Positions 31,630 through 40,053 of a stretch of 51,622 nt of DNA are shown one piece after another. Made by a program: the position numbers and the translations under genes. This DNA is from Palsa-661 sp035535015. Lineage in GTDB: Bacteria; Actinomycetota; Acidimicrobiia; Acidimicrobiales; UBA8190. How positions within the stretch are numbered: the first letter of the stretch is position 1; every line of letters begins with the position of its first letter. The notes below the pieces were generated by a model, which worked only from the letters and a program-made list of their open reading frames with translations, had not been told where the DNA came from and ran no database searches. Where the stretch lies: NCBI GenBank assembly GCA_035535015.1, contig DATLQU010000018.1:1-51622 (forward strand). Direction: 5' to 3'.

Positions 31630-33015
31630 CTAGCTGGGAGAGCGACGGAGCGCGCTCTTGGCCATGGTCCGTCCGAACTCGAAGAAGAGGCTCGAGCCCT
31701 GGCCGGCGGCGGTCAGGACGTCGTCGAAGGCTTCGACGAAGTAGTCCACCTCCTCGTCACCGGCGATGAGGGGGGGCAGGAGCTTGACCACGTTCATGTT
31801 GTCCGCCGCCACCTGGGTGAGGATGCGGTGTCGGTGGAAGAGCGGGACCACCATCAACTGGGAGAAGAGGGCGGACCGGATGGCCTCCATGGCCTTCCAG
31901 CGGATCCGCAGGGACCGGGAGCTCGGTTCACCGAAGACCAGGCCGATCATGAGGCCCTTGCCCCTGACCTCATGCAGGAATTCATGGCGTTCCACCAGCG
32001 GGGCCAGGGCCTTCATGAAGGAGTCGCCGGTGCGGCGGACCCGGTCGAGGATGTCCTCGTCGTCGAAGGCAGCCAGGGTGGCCAGGCCGGCCACCATGGC
32101 CATCTGGTTCTGGGCGAAGGTCGACGAGTGGACGACGGCCCGGTCCATCGAACTGAAGACGCTGTCGGAGACCTTGGCCGAGCTCAGCAGGGCACCCACC
32201 GGGACGTAGCCGCCGGAGAGGGCTTTGGAGACGGTGATCATGTCGGGCTGGACGTCGTAGTGCTCGTGGCAGAAGAACGTGCCGGTCCGACCCATGCCGG
32301 CCTGGACCTCGTCCATGACGAAGAGGGTCTTGTGCCGCCGGCAGAGCTCCTGGACGGCCGGCCAGTAGTCGTCGGGGGCCATGTTCACGCCCTTGCCCTG
32401 GATCGGCTCGACGATGAAGGCGGCCACGTCGCCGGCCTGGAGCTGCCGGGCCAGCGCGTCGATGTCGCCGAAGGGGACCTGGTCCGACGGGATCAGGGGC
32501 CCGAAGCCGTCGCGGAATTCCCTGCCCCCGTTCAACGAGAGCGCCCCTGTGGTGAGTCCGTGGAAGCCGTGGTCGGCATGGAGGATCCGGTCCCGTGAGG
32601 TGGCGTGACGGGCGAACTTGATGGCCGCCTCGATGGCCTCGGCGCCCGAGTTGGTGAAGACGACCCGCTCGATACCCGGGTGGCTGCGGCTCACCAGGGC
32701 CTCGGCCAGAAGGCCGGGCAGCAGGGCGCAGTCCATCTGGACCAGGTTGGGCAGGTCGGCGTCCACGGCGTCGTGCAGCGCCTGCTTCACTCCGGCATGG
32801 TTCCGACCGAGGGCGAAGACACCGAAGCCGGAGAGGAAGTCGAGGTAACGCCGACCTTCGGCGTCGAACAGGTACGAGCCCTCGCCACGGAGGTAGAAGC
32901 GGTCGAACCCCAAGGTTTTGAGGACCCGGGCCATCTGGGGGTTCACATACTGCGAGTGGAGACGGAAGTTCTCGTCGTGGCGCTCCTTGAGCACCTCTGA
33001 CAAGTCAAACGACAT
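31630..33015 (-). CDS. Class III PLP aminotransferase (ornithine/acetylornithine type, HpnO-like)
   Basis: 461 residues. PLP-fold markers are 'VVFTNSGAEAIEAAIKFAR', 'HADHGFHGLTTGALS', 'FVMDEVQAGMGRTGTF' with the PLP-ring Asp, and the Schiff-base Lys in 'TVSKALSGGYVPVGA'. The length and the N-terminal extension ('LSEVLKERHDENFRLHSQYV') suit HpnO, which adds the amino group of aminobacteriohopanetriol. It is the first gene of a pair with the HpnA-like epimerase. Without lipid data, an ornithine- or diamine-transaminase role is just as possible. Confidence 0.85.
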   Translation of the reverse strand: MSFDLSEVLKERHDENFRLHSQYVNPQMARVLKTLGFDRFYLRGEGSYLFDAEGRRYLDFLSGFGVFALGRNHAGVKQALHDAVDADLPNLVQMDCALLPGLLAEALVSRSHPGIERVVFTNSGAEAIEAAIKFARHATSRDRILHADHGFHGLTTGALSLNGGREFRDGFGPLIPSDQVPFGDIDALARQLQAGDVAAFIVEPIQGKGVNMAPDDYWPAVQELCRRHKTLFVMDEVQAGMGRTGTFFCHEHYDVQPDMITVSKALSGGYVPVGALLSSAKVSDSVFSSMDRAVVHSSTFAQNQMAMVAGLATLAAFDDEDILDRVRRTGDSFMKALAPLVERHEFLHEVRGKGLMIGLVFGEPSSRSLRIRWKAMEAIRSALFSQLMVVPLFHRHRILTQVAADNMNVVKLLPPLIAGDEEVDYFVEAFDDVLTAAGQGSSLFFEFGRTMAKSALRRSPS

Positions 33016-33194
33016 GGACGGCCCTCGGGTCTGATCGGTCGTGGCTCACTAGGCAATCACCATCAGCAACTACTCAACCTCATCACACGGAAAACGCGCC
33101 ACCCGGCTTCACGGCCGAGCCAGCCGGCTCCACGGCCAGAGCCACCCTGTCTCAGAGCACACACGCCGGCCTGCCTGAGAGCCAGGAGATGGTC

Positions 33195-34229
33195 TTATCG
33201 ACGTGGCGGCGGAATGACGATCGCCTCGGGCCGACCCCCGACGAAGATCGAAGGTCCCGTCCGCCCCGTGGCCAGGTCGACCGGGGTGACAGTGGCGTCC
33301 TGGCCGGCCACCCAGGCCGTCCGGCCGTCGTGGCTGATGGCCACCGCTTCGGCCAGATGGCCGACGCTGATCGGGGTCCCTGTCCGTCGGGTCGTGAGAT
33401 CGAGAGGGACGAGGTCCCGGCCCGCCGTCAGCCAGGCCGTCGGGCCGGCCGGGAGTGGGGAGACGGCCAGGCCGGTCGGGCCGATGCCCACCTCGACGGA
33501 CGGAGCGGGCCGGAGGGTGGCCAGGTCGATGGGGGTGACGGTGTTGGAGCCGAGGTTGGCCACGAAGGCGGTGGAGCCGTCGGGGCTGATGGCCAGGGCG
33601 TCGGGTTCCCGGCCGACGGGGATGGGCGGACCCGGGGTGCCGGTGGTGAGGTCGACGGGGGTGACGGCGTTCGCCTGGAGGTCGGCGACCAGGGCGGTCC
33701 GGCCTGAGGGGCCGCCGATGGCCAGGGCATCGGGCCGGGCGCCCACGGCGATGGGGTGGCCGGCGCGGAGGGTGGTGAGGTCGATGGGGGTGACGGTGTC
33801 GTCGTCGATGTTGGCCACCAGGGCCAGCTTGCCGTCGGGGCTGACGGCCACGGCATCGGGCTCCACGCCCGTCGGGACGTGAGCGAGAACGGTGTCCGTG
33901 GCCGTTTCGACCACAGACAGGTTGTCATCACCCTGATCGGTGACCAGGAGGAGTCGACCGTCGGGGGTGGCGGCCAGGGCCGAGGGGAGCGATCCCGTGG
34001 TGACCGAAGCCAGCCGACGGCCGGTCCGGACGTTCAGAGCGGCGATTTTCGTGCCCGGCTGGTCGTCGAAGCCGAAATTGGCGACGTAGGCCATGACCCC
34101 CTGAGAGGCGTTGGCGGCCAGACCGGGGGCCGGTGGATCCGTTCCTGACCCACAGCCCGTGACCACAAGGATAATCCCCAACGTGGTCAAAACTCTCACA
34201 ACAAGTGGTGATTTTCCCCACTTTCCCAT
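33195..34229 (-). CDS. Lipoprotein YVTN-type beta-propeller
   Basis: 344 residues from the ATG at 34229, which gives a proper signal peptide: 'MGKWGKSPLVVRVLTTLG' then lipobox 'LVVTGC' (Cys near 26). The mature part is seven or so repeats of about 42 residues such as 'GVEPDAVAVSPDGKLALVAN' followed by 'DTVTPIDL', the YVTN beta-propeller pattern. Such proteins are surface-anchored and serve in binding or as quinohemoprotein-like propellers without cofactor; no ligand can be proposed. It diverges from the CAP gene with overlapping promoter space. Confidence 0.8.
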   Translation of the reverse strand: MGKWGKSPLVVRVLTTLGIILVVTGCGSGTDPPAPGLAANASQGVMAYVANFGFDDQPGTKIAALNVRTGRRLASVTTGSLPSALAATPDGRLLLVTDQGDDNLSVVETATDTVLAHVPTGVEPDAVAVSPDGKLALVANIDDDTVTPIDLTTLRAGHPIAVGARPDALAIGGPSGRTALVADLQANAVTPVDLTTGTPGPPIPVGREPDALAISPDGSTAFVANLGSNTVTPIDLATLRPAPSVEVGIGPTGLAVSPLPAGPTAWLTAGRDLVPLDLTTRRTGTPISVGHLAEAVAISHDGRTAWVAGQDATVTPVDLATGRTGPSIFVGGRPEAIVIPPPRR

Positions 34230-34253
34230 CAATAAACACGCTAGGTGGTCCGA

Positions 34254-34259
34254 TAGCTT
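34254..34259 (+). promoter_or_regulatory. -10 box TAGCTT of a leaderless gene
   Basis: TAGCTT ends 6 nt before the GTG at 34266 of the CAP-repeat protein, again fitting a leaderless transcript. Confidence 0.4.
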
Positions 34260-34265
34260 CACTTA

Positions 34266-35924
34266 GTGAATACAACCCCTCAGTTGTCACGGAACGGGAC
34301 GAAGACCGGAACCCCCGGCTGGCGGTCTTCGCACCCCCAGATCAGGAATCTTCTCTCCGTCGCCGGGCTGACCGTACTGGCCTTGGTATTGGCAGTGGTG
34401 GCACCGGGGCGGACGATCGCTCTCGCCGCTTCCGGGCCCGGCTCGCATCCGACCGGCCCGAGCGCTCTCGCCGGCGGCGGCCCCGCGCCGGTGACCAAGG
34501 CCTACCCCCAGTCCCGGCAGGGGATCCTGCCCCCGGGGAACCCGCCGGCCAATATCGCTCCCAACCCGAACTTCCTCTCTTCCTGTTCGGGCCGGAGCTA
34601 CGACGACTCGGCCGGCTGTGTCTCCGCCAGCCTGGCCGCCATCGCCAACGGCCGGCAGGCCGAGGGCCTGCCCGGCATGGTGCTGCCCACCGACTGGACC
34701 TCGCTGACTCCGGCCGAACAGGTCTTCGTGGTCACCAACCTGGAGCGGACCGTCCGCGGCCTGCCGCCGCTGGCGGCCATGGCCAGTGCCCTCGACGGGG
34801 CCGCCTACGCCGGCGCCAGCCAGAGCAACGACCCTTCGCCGCCGGGGGGCTTCCCCTGGACACAGTGGGGAAGCAACTGGGCCGGGGCCATGGGCAACCC
34901 CCTCGAGGCCGACTACTTCTGGATGTACGACGACGGTCTGGGCTCCTCCAACATCGACTGCCGGTCGGCCGGGGACCCGGGCTGCTGGGGACACCGGGAC
35001 AACATCCTGCTCGGTCTGAGCTGTACCCCATGTGAGATGGGAACCGGATTCAACCCGACCGGCTACCAGGGCTACCCGAGCTGGGCCGAGCTGCTGGTGG
35101 ACACCTCGGGCGCTCCGGCCGTCGACTTCAGCTGGAGCCAGGTCACCCCCTATCTCCCCGGAGCGGGCGGAGGGGCGGGGCTGACGGCGCCGGCGGTCGG
35201 GATCGCCTCCACGCCCGACGGCGGGGGCTACTGGGTGGCCTCGGCCAACGGCGGGGTCTTCTCCTTCGGCGACGCCACCTTCTACAACTCCCTGGCCGGG
35301 GTTCACCTGGTCCAGCCGATCGTGGGGATCGCGGCGACCCCCGACGGTCGGGGCTACTGGTTGGTGGCGGCCGACGGTGGGCTCTTCGCCTTCGGTGACG
35401 CCGGCTACTACGGATCCATGGGTGGCCGACCGCTGGTCCGGCCGGTGGTCGGGATCACCCCCACCCCCGACGGTGGGGGCTACTGGGAGGTGGCCTCCGA
35501 CGGCGGGATCTTCGCCTTCGGCGACGCCGGCTTCTACGGCTCCATGGGCAGTCACTGGCTGAACCGGCCGGTGGTCGGTATCGCCGCCAGCCCGAACGGC
35601 CGCGGCTACTGGGAGGTGGCCTCCGACGGCGGGATCTTCGCCTTCGGCAACGCCCCCTTCCACGGCTCGACCGGCGGGATCAGGCTCTTCCGTCCGGTGG
35701 TGGCCATGACAGCCACGAAGGACGGCAACGGCTACTGGATGGTGGCCTCCGACGGCGGGATCTTCGCCTTCGGTGACGCCAGCTACCACGGCTCGACGGG
35801 GGGGACGCTTTTGGCCTCACCGGTGGTCGGGATGACGGCCTCGGCGCAGGTCGGCTACTGGCTGGCGGCCTCCGACGGCGGTGTGTTCAGCTTCGGCGTG
35901 GCCTTCCACGGCGCCATCGCCTGA
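34266..35924 (+). CDS. Secreted CAP-domain protein with 'DGGIFAFGDA' repeats
   Basis: 552 residues. A signal peptide is at about 28-55 ('LLSVAGLTVLALVLAVVAPG'). A CAP/SCP-like domain spans about 115-295, with 'VTNLERTVRGLPPLAAMASA' and 'GCWGHRDNILLG' as signature parts. The C-terminal 250 residues are six to seven copies of a 38-residue unit, 'PVVGIAxTPDGxGYW' plus 'VASDGGIFAFGDAxFYGS', which should form a beta-propeller or beta-roll. These repeats are very common in secreted proteins of Acidimicrobiia (general knowledge). CAP domains bind lipids or act on the cell wall; the role here is unknown. Confidence 0.8.
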   Translation: MNTTPQLSRNGTKTGTPGWRSSHPQIRNLLSVAGLTVLALVLAVVAPGRTIALAASGPGSHPTGPSALAGGGPAPVTKAYPQSRQGILPPGNPPANIAPNPNFLSSCSGRSYDDSAGCVSASLAAIANGRQAEGLPGMVLPTDWTSLTPAEQVFVVTNLERTVRGLPPLAAMASALDGAAYAGASQSNDPSPPGGFPWTQWGSNWAGAMGNPLEADYFWMYDDGLGSSNIDCRSAGDPGCWGHRDNILLGLSCTPCEMGTGFNPTGYQGYPSWAELLVDTSGAPAVDFSWSQVTPYLPGAGGGAGLTAPAVGIASTPDGGGYWVASANGGVFSFGDATFYNSLAGVHLVQPIVGIAATPDGRGYWLVAADGGLFAFGDAGYYGSMGGRPLVRPVVGITPTPDGGGYWEVASDGGIFAFGDAGFYGSMGSHWLNRPVVGIAASPNGRGYWEVASDGGIFAFGNAPFHGSTGGIRLFRPVVAMTATKDGNGYWMVASDGGIFAFGDASYHGSTGGTLLASPVVGMTASAQVGYWLAASDGGVFSFGVAFHGAIA

Positions 35925-36076
35925 GACCGGCCGGCGACGCCGGATCCAGTCGCAGCCGGGCAGGCGACAGAAGGTCCGGCCAGCAGCAGTCTTGAAGCGG
36001 GGGGAGGTCCGGTCGGCCGGCGGGTTCGGGAGCCATCCCGGGCCCGCCGGCACCGTCATCTCCGGGGCCCGAGGGA

Positions 36077-37507
36077 TCAGCCCCGGGCGCAGGAGAGAGA
36101 GGAGTCCCGGTCGTGGACCGACCATCCGGGTCGGTCGGTGACGGGCCAGAAGTCTCCGGTCCGGGGGTCCTGTTCGTAGGAGATCGGCGGGGTCCGGCCC
36201 GCCGCCGCGTCGGCCGCCAGCTCCGCCACCGCCGCCAGGAGGGCATCGACCTCGGCCGTGGTCGAGGAGATCCCGGCGCTGGCCCGGACCGCTCCGGGGA
36301 CGGAGCTGTGGTCACCGGCCAGGACCTTCTGCCGGTAGGTGGTGATCTCCCGGGCGGAGAGGCCGAGGAGACGGATCAGATAGGGATGGGCGCAGAAGCA
36401 GCCGTGGCGGACGCCGATGGCCCATTCGGCCGAGAGACGGGCGGCCACCAGGGCATGGGGGAGACCCTCGACGACGAAGGTGCCGATGGCCAGGGTCTCG
36501 GTCTCGAGGTCGGGGCCGAGGAGCCGGACCCCGTCGATGGCGGCCAGGCCGCTTCGGAGCCGGCAGGCCAGGGCCTTCTCGTGGGCGGCGATGGCGGGCC
36601 AGCCGATGTCGGTCAGGGTGGTCAGAGCCGTTTCCAGGGCGACGGCGCCGACGACGTTCGGCGAGCCCGCCTCCTCCCGCTCGGGCGGCTCGGTCCAGAC
36701 CACCTCGTCGAGGTCGACGAGATCGACGGCCCCGCCGCCGGCCAGGAAGGGATCGCCCTCGAGGAAGGTGGCCCGGGGACCGACCAGGACGCCGGTGCCG
36801 TAGGGGGCGTAGATCTTGTGGCCGGAGAAGGCGAGGTAGTCGACCTCGGCGGGGATGGGCCGGTGGGGGGCGAGCTGGGCGGCGTCGAGGAAGACGGGTA
36901 CCCCTCGTCCGTGGGCCGCCTCCACGATGGCGGGCAACGATGGCAGCCAGCCGGTGACATTGGAGGCGCCGGTGATGGCCAACAGCCGGGGCCGGGGCAT
37001 CTGGTCGAGGCCGGCCACCACGTCGTCAAGGCCGAAGGTGCCATCAACGCCGCATTCCACGTAACGGCGGCGGGCCAGCCGGCCCCAGGGCAGCAGGTTG
37101 GCGTGATGCTCGACGACGGTGGTCAGGACGACCTCGTCAGGTTGAAAGCGGAGCCGGTAGGCGAGGTGGTTGATCGCTTCGGTGGTGTTCCGGCAGAGGA
37201 TGGCCACGTCGTCGGTCCGGCGCTCCCCGCAGAAAGCGAGGCTGGCAGCCCGGGCCGACTCGTAGGCCGTGGTCGAGAGTCGGGACTTGTAGCCCGCCCC
37301 GCGGTGGACCGAGGCGTAGGAGGGTAAGAAGGCCGTCACCGCCTCGGCCGTCTCTCTCAGAGCCGAGGTGGAGGCGGCGAAATCGAGATTGACGTAGGGC
37401 CTCTCCCGGCCGTCGAGGCAGGGAACCCCGAGCCCGTCACCGACCAACCGGGCCAGGGGGCCGGTGCTCTCGGGAGCTCCGCCGATGGTGTCTGTTGGTT
37501 TGGCCAC
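36077..37507 (-). CDS. Class V aminotransferase (cysteine desulfurase-like)
   Basis: 476 residues from the GTG at 37507, preceded by GGAAGGGGG. The PLP fold is clear: 'AILCRNTTEAINHLAYRL', 'TTVVEHHANLLPW', 'VFLDAAQLAPHRPI' with the PLP Asp, and the Schiff-base Lys in 'AFSGHKIYAPYGTGVLVG'. 'VRHGCFCAHPYLIRLLGLS' near 385-400 aligns with the Cys loop of SufS/CsdA-type enzymes. A sulfur-mobilising or kynureninase-like lyase activity is likely, but no Fe-S assembly genes are adjacent. It diverges from the zinc-finger gene. Confidence 0.85.
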   Translation of the reverse strand: MAKPTDTIGGAPESTGPLARLVGDGLGVPCLDGRERPYVNLDFAASTSALRETAEAVTAFLPSYASVHRGAGYKSRLSTTAYESARAASLAFCGERRTDDVAILCRNTTEAINHLAYRLRFQPDEVVLTTVVEHHANLLPWGRLARRRYVECGVDGTFGLDDVVAGLDQMPRPRLLAITGASNVTGWLPSLPAIVEAAHGRGVPVFLDAAQLAPHRPIPAEVDYLAFSGHKIYAPYGTGVLVGPRATFLEGDPFLAGGGAVDLVDLDEVVWTEPPEREEAGSPNVVGAVALETALTTLTDIGWPAIAAHEKALACRLRSGLAAIDGVRLLGPDLETETLAIGTFVVEGLPHALVAARLSAEWAIGVRHGCFCAHPYLIRLLGLSAREITTYRQKVLAGDHSSVPGAVRASAGISSTTAEVDALLAAVAELAADAAAGRTPPISYEQDPRTGDFWPVTDRPGWSVHDRDSSLSCARG

Positions 37508-37609
37508 CGCAACCCCCTTCCGCCTCGTCGTCTCCGGGCCGGATACTACGGGCCCGCCCCCGACGAGCCGACCGGCTCGGGCTGGTCCGTCGGACCGGTC
37601 GACCCCCGG

Positions 37610-37615
37610 TACGAT
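37610..37615 (+). promoter_or_regulatory. -10 box TACGAT of a leaderless gene
   Basis: TACGAT ends 8 nt before the GTG at 37624. Confidence 0.45.
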
Positions 37616-37623
37616 CAGCTCCT

Positions 37624-37890
37624 GTGGAGTATGAGCGGTCCCCGGAGGGCGACGAGATCGACGGCCGGCCGACCGGTGAGCTCGCCACGGTCGAGGGCGA
37701 CCTGGACATCGAGGTGCTCGAGTCCATCGAGCAGGAACTGGCCGATGTGGAGCTCGCCCTGGAGCGACTGGGCGACGGGAGCTACGGCTCCTGCGAGACC
37801 TGTGGCCAGCTACTCGGGGACGACGAACTGGAAGCGGCCCCGGCCCGACGGTTCTGCCGGGCCCACCTCCCGTTCGATCCGTCCCCCTGA
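37624..37890 (+). CDS. TraR/DksA-type zinc finger protein
   Basis: 88 residues. An acidic helix ('ELATVEGDLDIEVLESIEQE' then 'LADVELALERLGDGSYG') is followed by a zinc ribbon with 'CETCG' and 'RFCRAHL'. The second pair is Cys-x2-His where DksA/TraR proteins normally have Cys-x2-Cys, so the metal would be held by three Cys and one His. Relatives bind RNA polymerase secondary channel or act as small regulators. The GTG start is supported by a TACGAT box 8 nt upstream. It converges on sodN, separated by 17 bp. Confidence 0.8.
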   Translation: MEYERSPEGDEIDGRPTGELATVEGDLDIEVLESIEQELADVELALERLGDGSYGSCETCGQLLGDDELEAAPARRFCRAHLPFDPSP

Positions 37891-37907
37891 TCGCGGCGCC
37901 GGGTCGA

Positions 37908-38327
37908 TCAAGCCTTCTTGGTGGCCCAGAAGATCTTGTCGATGTCGGCGATCTGGTTGAGCAGGTCCTCGGCCACCTTGACGTCGTTGGTCTTCTTCGT
38001 CTCGCCCGCCGTCTTCGTCGCCTTCCAGAAGGTGTCCGCCAGGTCCGGGTGCGCCTTCAGGTGCTCGGGCTTGAAGTAGTCGGTCCAGAGGACCCAGAGG
38101 TGGTGCTTGACGAGCTCGGCCCGCTGCTCCTTGATGGAGACGGCCCGGCCCTTGAAGACCTCGTCGTCCGACGCGTTGAACTTCTCCATGCAACCCTTGA
38201 CCGATTCGGCTTCGATCCGGGCCTGGGCCGGGTCGTAGACGCCGCAGGGGAGGTCGCAGTGGGCGTAGGCGGTGACCGGCGGGGCGAGTCGGTCAATGGT
38301 CGAGAGCAGGCGATCCGCGATGCGCAT
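37908..38327 (-). CDS. sodN: Nickel superoxide dismutase
   Basis: 139 residues from the ATG at 38327 with AGGAGT upstream. The 22-residue propeptide ends just before 'HCDLPCGVYDPAQARIEAES', the nickel hook. After cleavage His1, Cys2 and Cys6 (His23, Cys24, Cys28 here) bind nickel. The rest is the four-helix bundle of the hexameric enzyme ('HLWVLWTDYFKPEHL', 'LLNQIADIDKIFWATKKA'). It dismutates superoxide in the cytoplasm. It diverges from sodX, the maturation protease, 75 bp away. In Streptomyces nickel represses the Fe-SOD and induces sodN; no operator is recognisable here. Confidence 0.96.
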   Translation of the reverse strand: MRIADRLLSTIDRLAPPVTAYAHCDLPCGVYDPAQARIEAESVKGCMEKFNASDDEVFKGRAVSIKEQRAELVKHHLWVLWTDYFKPEHLKAHPDLADTFWKATKTAGETKKTNDVKVAEDLLNQIADIDKIFWATKKA

Positions 38328-38402
38328 CTGTAGGACTCCTTCGTCTTCGTCCAGCGGGGAACTCTTCGGTACGGGGGTCACCTTACCCAGGGGCAGGGAC
38401 CG

Positions 38403-38738
38403 GTGAACCGGGCCCGGGGCCGTCGGGGGTTCGTCCGGCGGGTGGTCGTCGAGGGGCCGAGCATGGAGCCGACCCTGGTCGGGGGCGACCGGATCCTGGT
38501 CCTGCGTCGCCGGTCGCCCCGGGTGGGCGACATCGTGGCCGTCGGCGATCCCCGGCCCGGCGGCCGGCTGTTGGTGAAGCGGGTGGCCTCGGTCGTGGGC
38601 GACCAGGTCGATCTGGAGGGCGACAACCCCCTGTCGAGTACCGACAGCCGGGATTTCGGTCCGGTGGACCGACGGGCCATCGTCGGTCGCGCCGTCTACC
38701 GCTACGGTCCTCCCGGCCGAACGGGCCGGATCCTCTGA
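38403..38738 (+). CDS. sodX: Ni-SOD maturation protease (signal peptidase I-like)
   Basis: 111 residues, GTG start. Serine nucleophile Ser20 in 'EGPSMEPTL' and general-base Lys59 in 'LLVKRVASV' form the S24/S26 Ser-Lys dyad, and 'GDNPLSSTDSRDFGPV' is the third conserved box. There is no membrane anchor, as expected for a protease that works in the cytoplasm to remove the SodN propeptide before His1. Pairing with the divergent sodN makes the assignment firm. Confidence 0.92.
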   Translation: MNRARGRRGFVRRVVVEGPSMEPTLVGGDRILVLRRRSPRVGDIVAVGDPRPGGRLLVKRVASVVGDQVDLEGDNPLSSTDSRDFGPVDRRAIVGRAVYRYGPPGRTGRIL

Positions 38739-38745
38739 GAGACCG

Positions 38746-38812
38746 GGCCGTCTGCCTTCACCGTCTGGCTTCACCGTCTGCCTCGGCCGTCTGCCTCGGC
38801 CGTCTGCCGGAC
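38746..38812. repeat. 13-14 bp tandem repeat after sodX
   Basis: About five units of 'ccgtctgcctcgg' or 'ccgtctg(c/g)cttca' start 8 bp after the sodX stop. The rest of the 38739-38941 gap only holds the leaderless promoter of the next gene. Confidence 0.7.
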
Positions 38813-38928
38813 CCTTCCCGCCTCCCCGACCCTTGCCGGGGCCCCCGGCACCCCGAGGATTGTGCCGCCGGAGGGACGAGCCGGGGAATTGGTGGCCCGG
38901 CCAGCCCGGTGGCCGACAAGGAGCGCGG

Positions 38929-38934
38929 TACGAT
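38929..38934 (+). promoter_or_regulatory. -10 box TACGAT of a leaderless gene
   Basis: TACGAT is followed by seven C and then the GTG at 38942, the clearest leaderless arrangement in the window. Confidence 0.5.
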
Positions 38935-38941
38935 CCCCCCC

Positions 38942-39487
38942 GTGACCTCACTCGAATCGGAGCTGGATCGGCTCTCGGCGTCGGACTATCTCGACGGGCT
39001 GGACATGCGCTCCCTCGAAGAGGTCCGGGCCATGCGGGCCGACTGCCAGGAAGCAGAGACCGTCCTCTCCTACGTGAGACGGGTGGCCCAGGGTCGTCTC
39101 GATATCGTCCACAGCTTCCTCGACCACCGCGACACCGGTCACAGTGTCGGAGATCTGGCCGGGGCCGTGGAGGACCTCTCCTCGATCATCGGATCGGGGC
39201 CGCCGCGCCCCTCGGGTTACGGCCGGCTGCCTTCGCAGATGTCTCCCGACATGGAGAGCGTGGACCTGACCAGAGAGATCGACGGGGTCCTCGACGCCGA
39301 TGGGATCGGACTGCTGCCCTCCATGACCGAGGCCGATCTCCGGGACATCGCCGCCCGGCTGACCGTCATCGAGGCCCGGGTCTCCGATCAGCGGCGGACG
39401 TTGCACGAGCGGATCGACGCGCTCCAGGCCGAGATCGTCAGTCGGTACAAGGCGGGCAAGGCCACCGTCGACGGCCTGCTGACCTGA
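38942..39487 (+). CDS. rsiG: RsiG-like anti-sigma factor with c-di-GMP motifs
   Basis: 181 residues from the GTG at 38942. Helical throughout. It carries the motif E(X)3S(X)2R(X)3Q(X)3D exactly at Glu39, Ser43, Arg46, Gln50 and Asp54 ('ETVLSYVRRVAQGRLD'), and a second copy at Glu144, Ser148, Arg151, His155 and Asp159 ('EARVSDQRRTLHERID') with His for Gln. In Streptomyces, RsiG uses two such antiparallel helices to bind a c-di-GMP dimer and hold the sporulation sigma factor WhiG. No sigma gene is nearby. A different name, 'aerial mycelium formation protein', is used for some homologues. It is first in the plus-strand run. Confidence 0.82.
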   Translation: MTSLESELDRLSASDYLDGLDMRSLEEVRAMRADCQEAETVLSYVRRVAQGRLDIVHSFLDHRDTGHSVGDLAGAVEDLSSIIGSGPPRPSGYGRLPSQMSPDMESVDLTREIDGVLDADGIGLLPSMTEADLRDIAARLTVIEARVSDQRRTLHERIDALQAEIVSRYKAGKATVDGLLT

Positions 39488-39514
39488 GCTCGTCCGACCC
39501 GTCGACCAGCCGCC

Positions 39515-40021
39515 GTGCCCAAACAGCTGCCCGACCGGTTCAGCGATCTCGGTTCCTTCATCCGTGAGCAGAGAAGCAGCGCCCGGCTCTCGCTTCGTCG
39601 TCTCTCGGAGCTGGCCGGTATCTCGAACCCCTACCTGAGCCAGATCGAACGGGGTTTGCGCCGGCCGTCGGCCGAGATCCTGCAGCAGATCGCCAAGGCG
39701 CTGCGGATATCGGCCGAGACCCTCTACGTCCAGGCCGGCATCCTCGAACCCGGCTCGGCCGACACCGATCTCTCGCGCCAGATGTTGGCCGACCCGTATC
39801 TGACCGAGGACCAGAAGCAGGCCCTCATCCGGATCTACCTCTCCTTCCGTCACGAGAACGAGGGCCGTCAGCCGAACGAGGACCGGGCTTTGGCGGACCG
39901 GGGCGACTCTGATCCCGGGACCGGCGGTCGGGCTCGGGGACCCGGCCCGGAGAAGGCGGAGTCGCAGCTCGCCAACAACGGCCGTGGCCCGAGCCGCCGG
40001 GGCGCCCAAGCCGCCGGCTGA
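39515..40021 (+). CDS. XRE-family transcriptional regulator
   Basis: 168 residues. The HTH_3 domain is at about 12-68 ('LGSFIREQRSSARLSLRRLS', 'GISNPYLSQIERGLRRPSAE', 'ALRISAETLYVQAGI'). A middle part 'DPYLTEDQKQALIRIYLSF' and a disordered, Arg/Gly-rich tail follow. This form, HTH then a short alpha segment, is a common actinobacterial regulator located near mshA. It begins 27 bp after the rsiG-like gene. The targets are unknown. Confidence 0.85.
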   Translation: MPKQLPDRFSDLGSFIREQRSSARLSLRRLSELAGISNPYLSQIERGLRRPSAEILQQIAKALRISAETLYVQAGILEPGSADTDLSRQMLADPYLTEDQKQALIRIYLSFRHENEGRQPNEDRALADRGDSDPGTGGRARGPGPEKAESQLANNGRGPSRRGAQAAG

Positions 40022-40039
40022 GGCTCGTCGGGGTCCGGG

Positions 40040-40045
40040 TAGGCT
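40040..40045 (+). promoter_or_regulatory. -10 box TAGGCT upstream of mshA
   Basis: TAGGCT ends 8 nt before the GTG at 40054, suggesting mshA has its own leaderless promoter although the XRE gene ends only 32 bp upstream. Confidence 0.5.
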
Positions 40046-40053
40046 CGGCGCCG

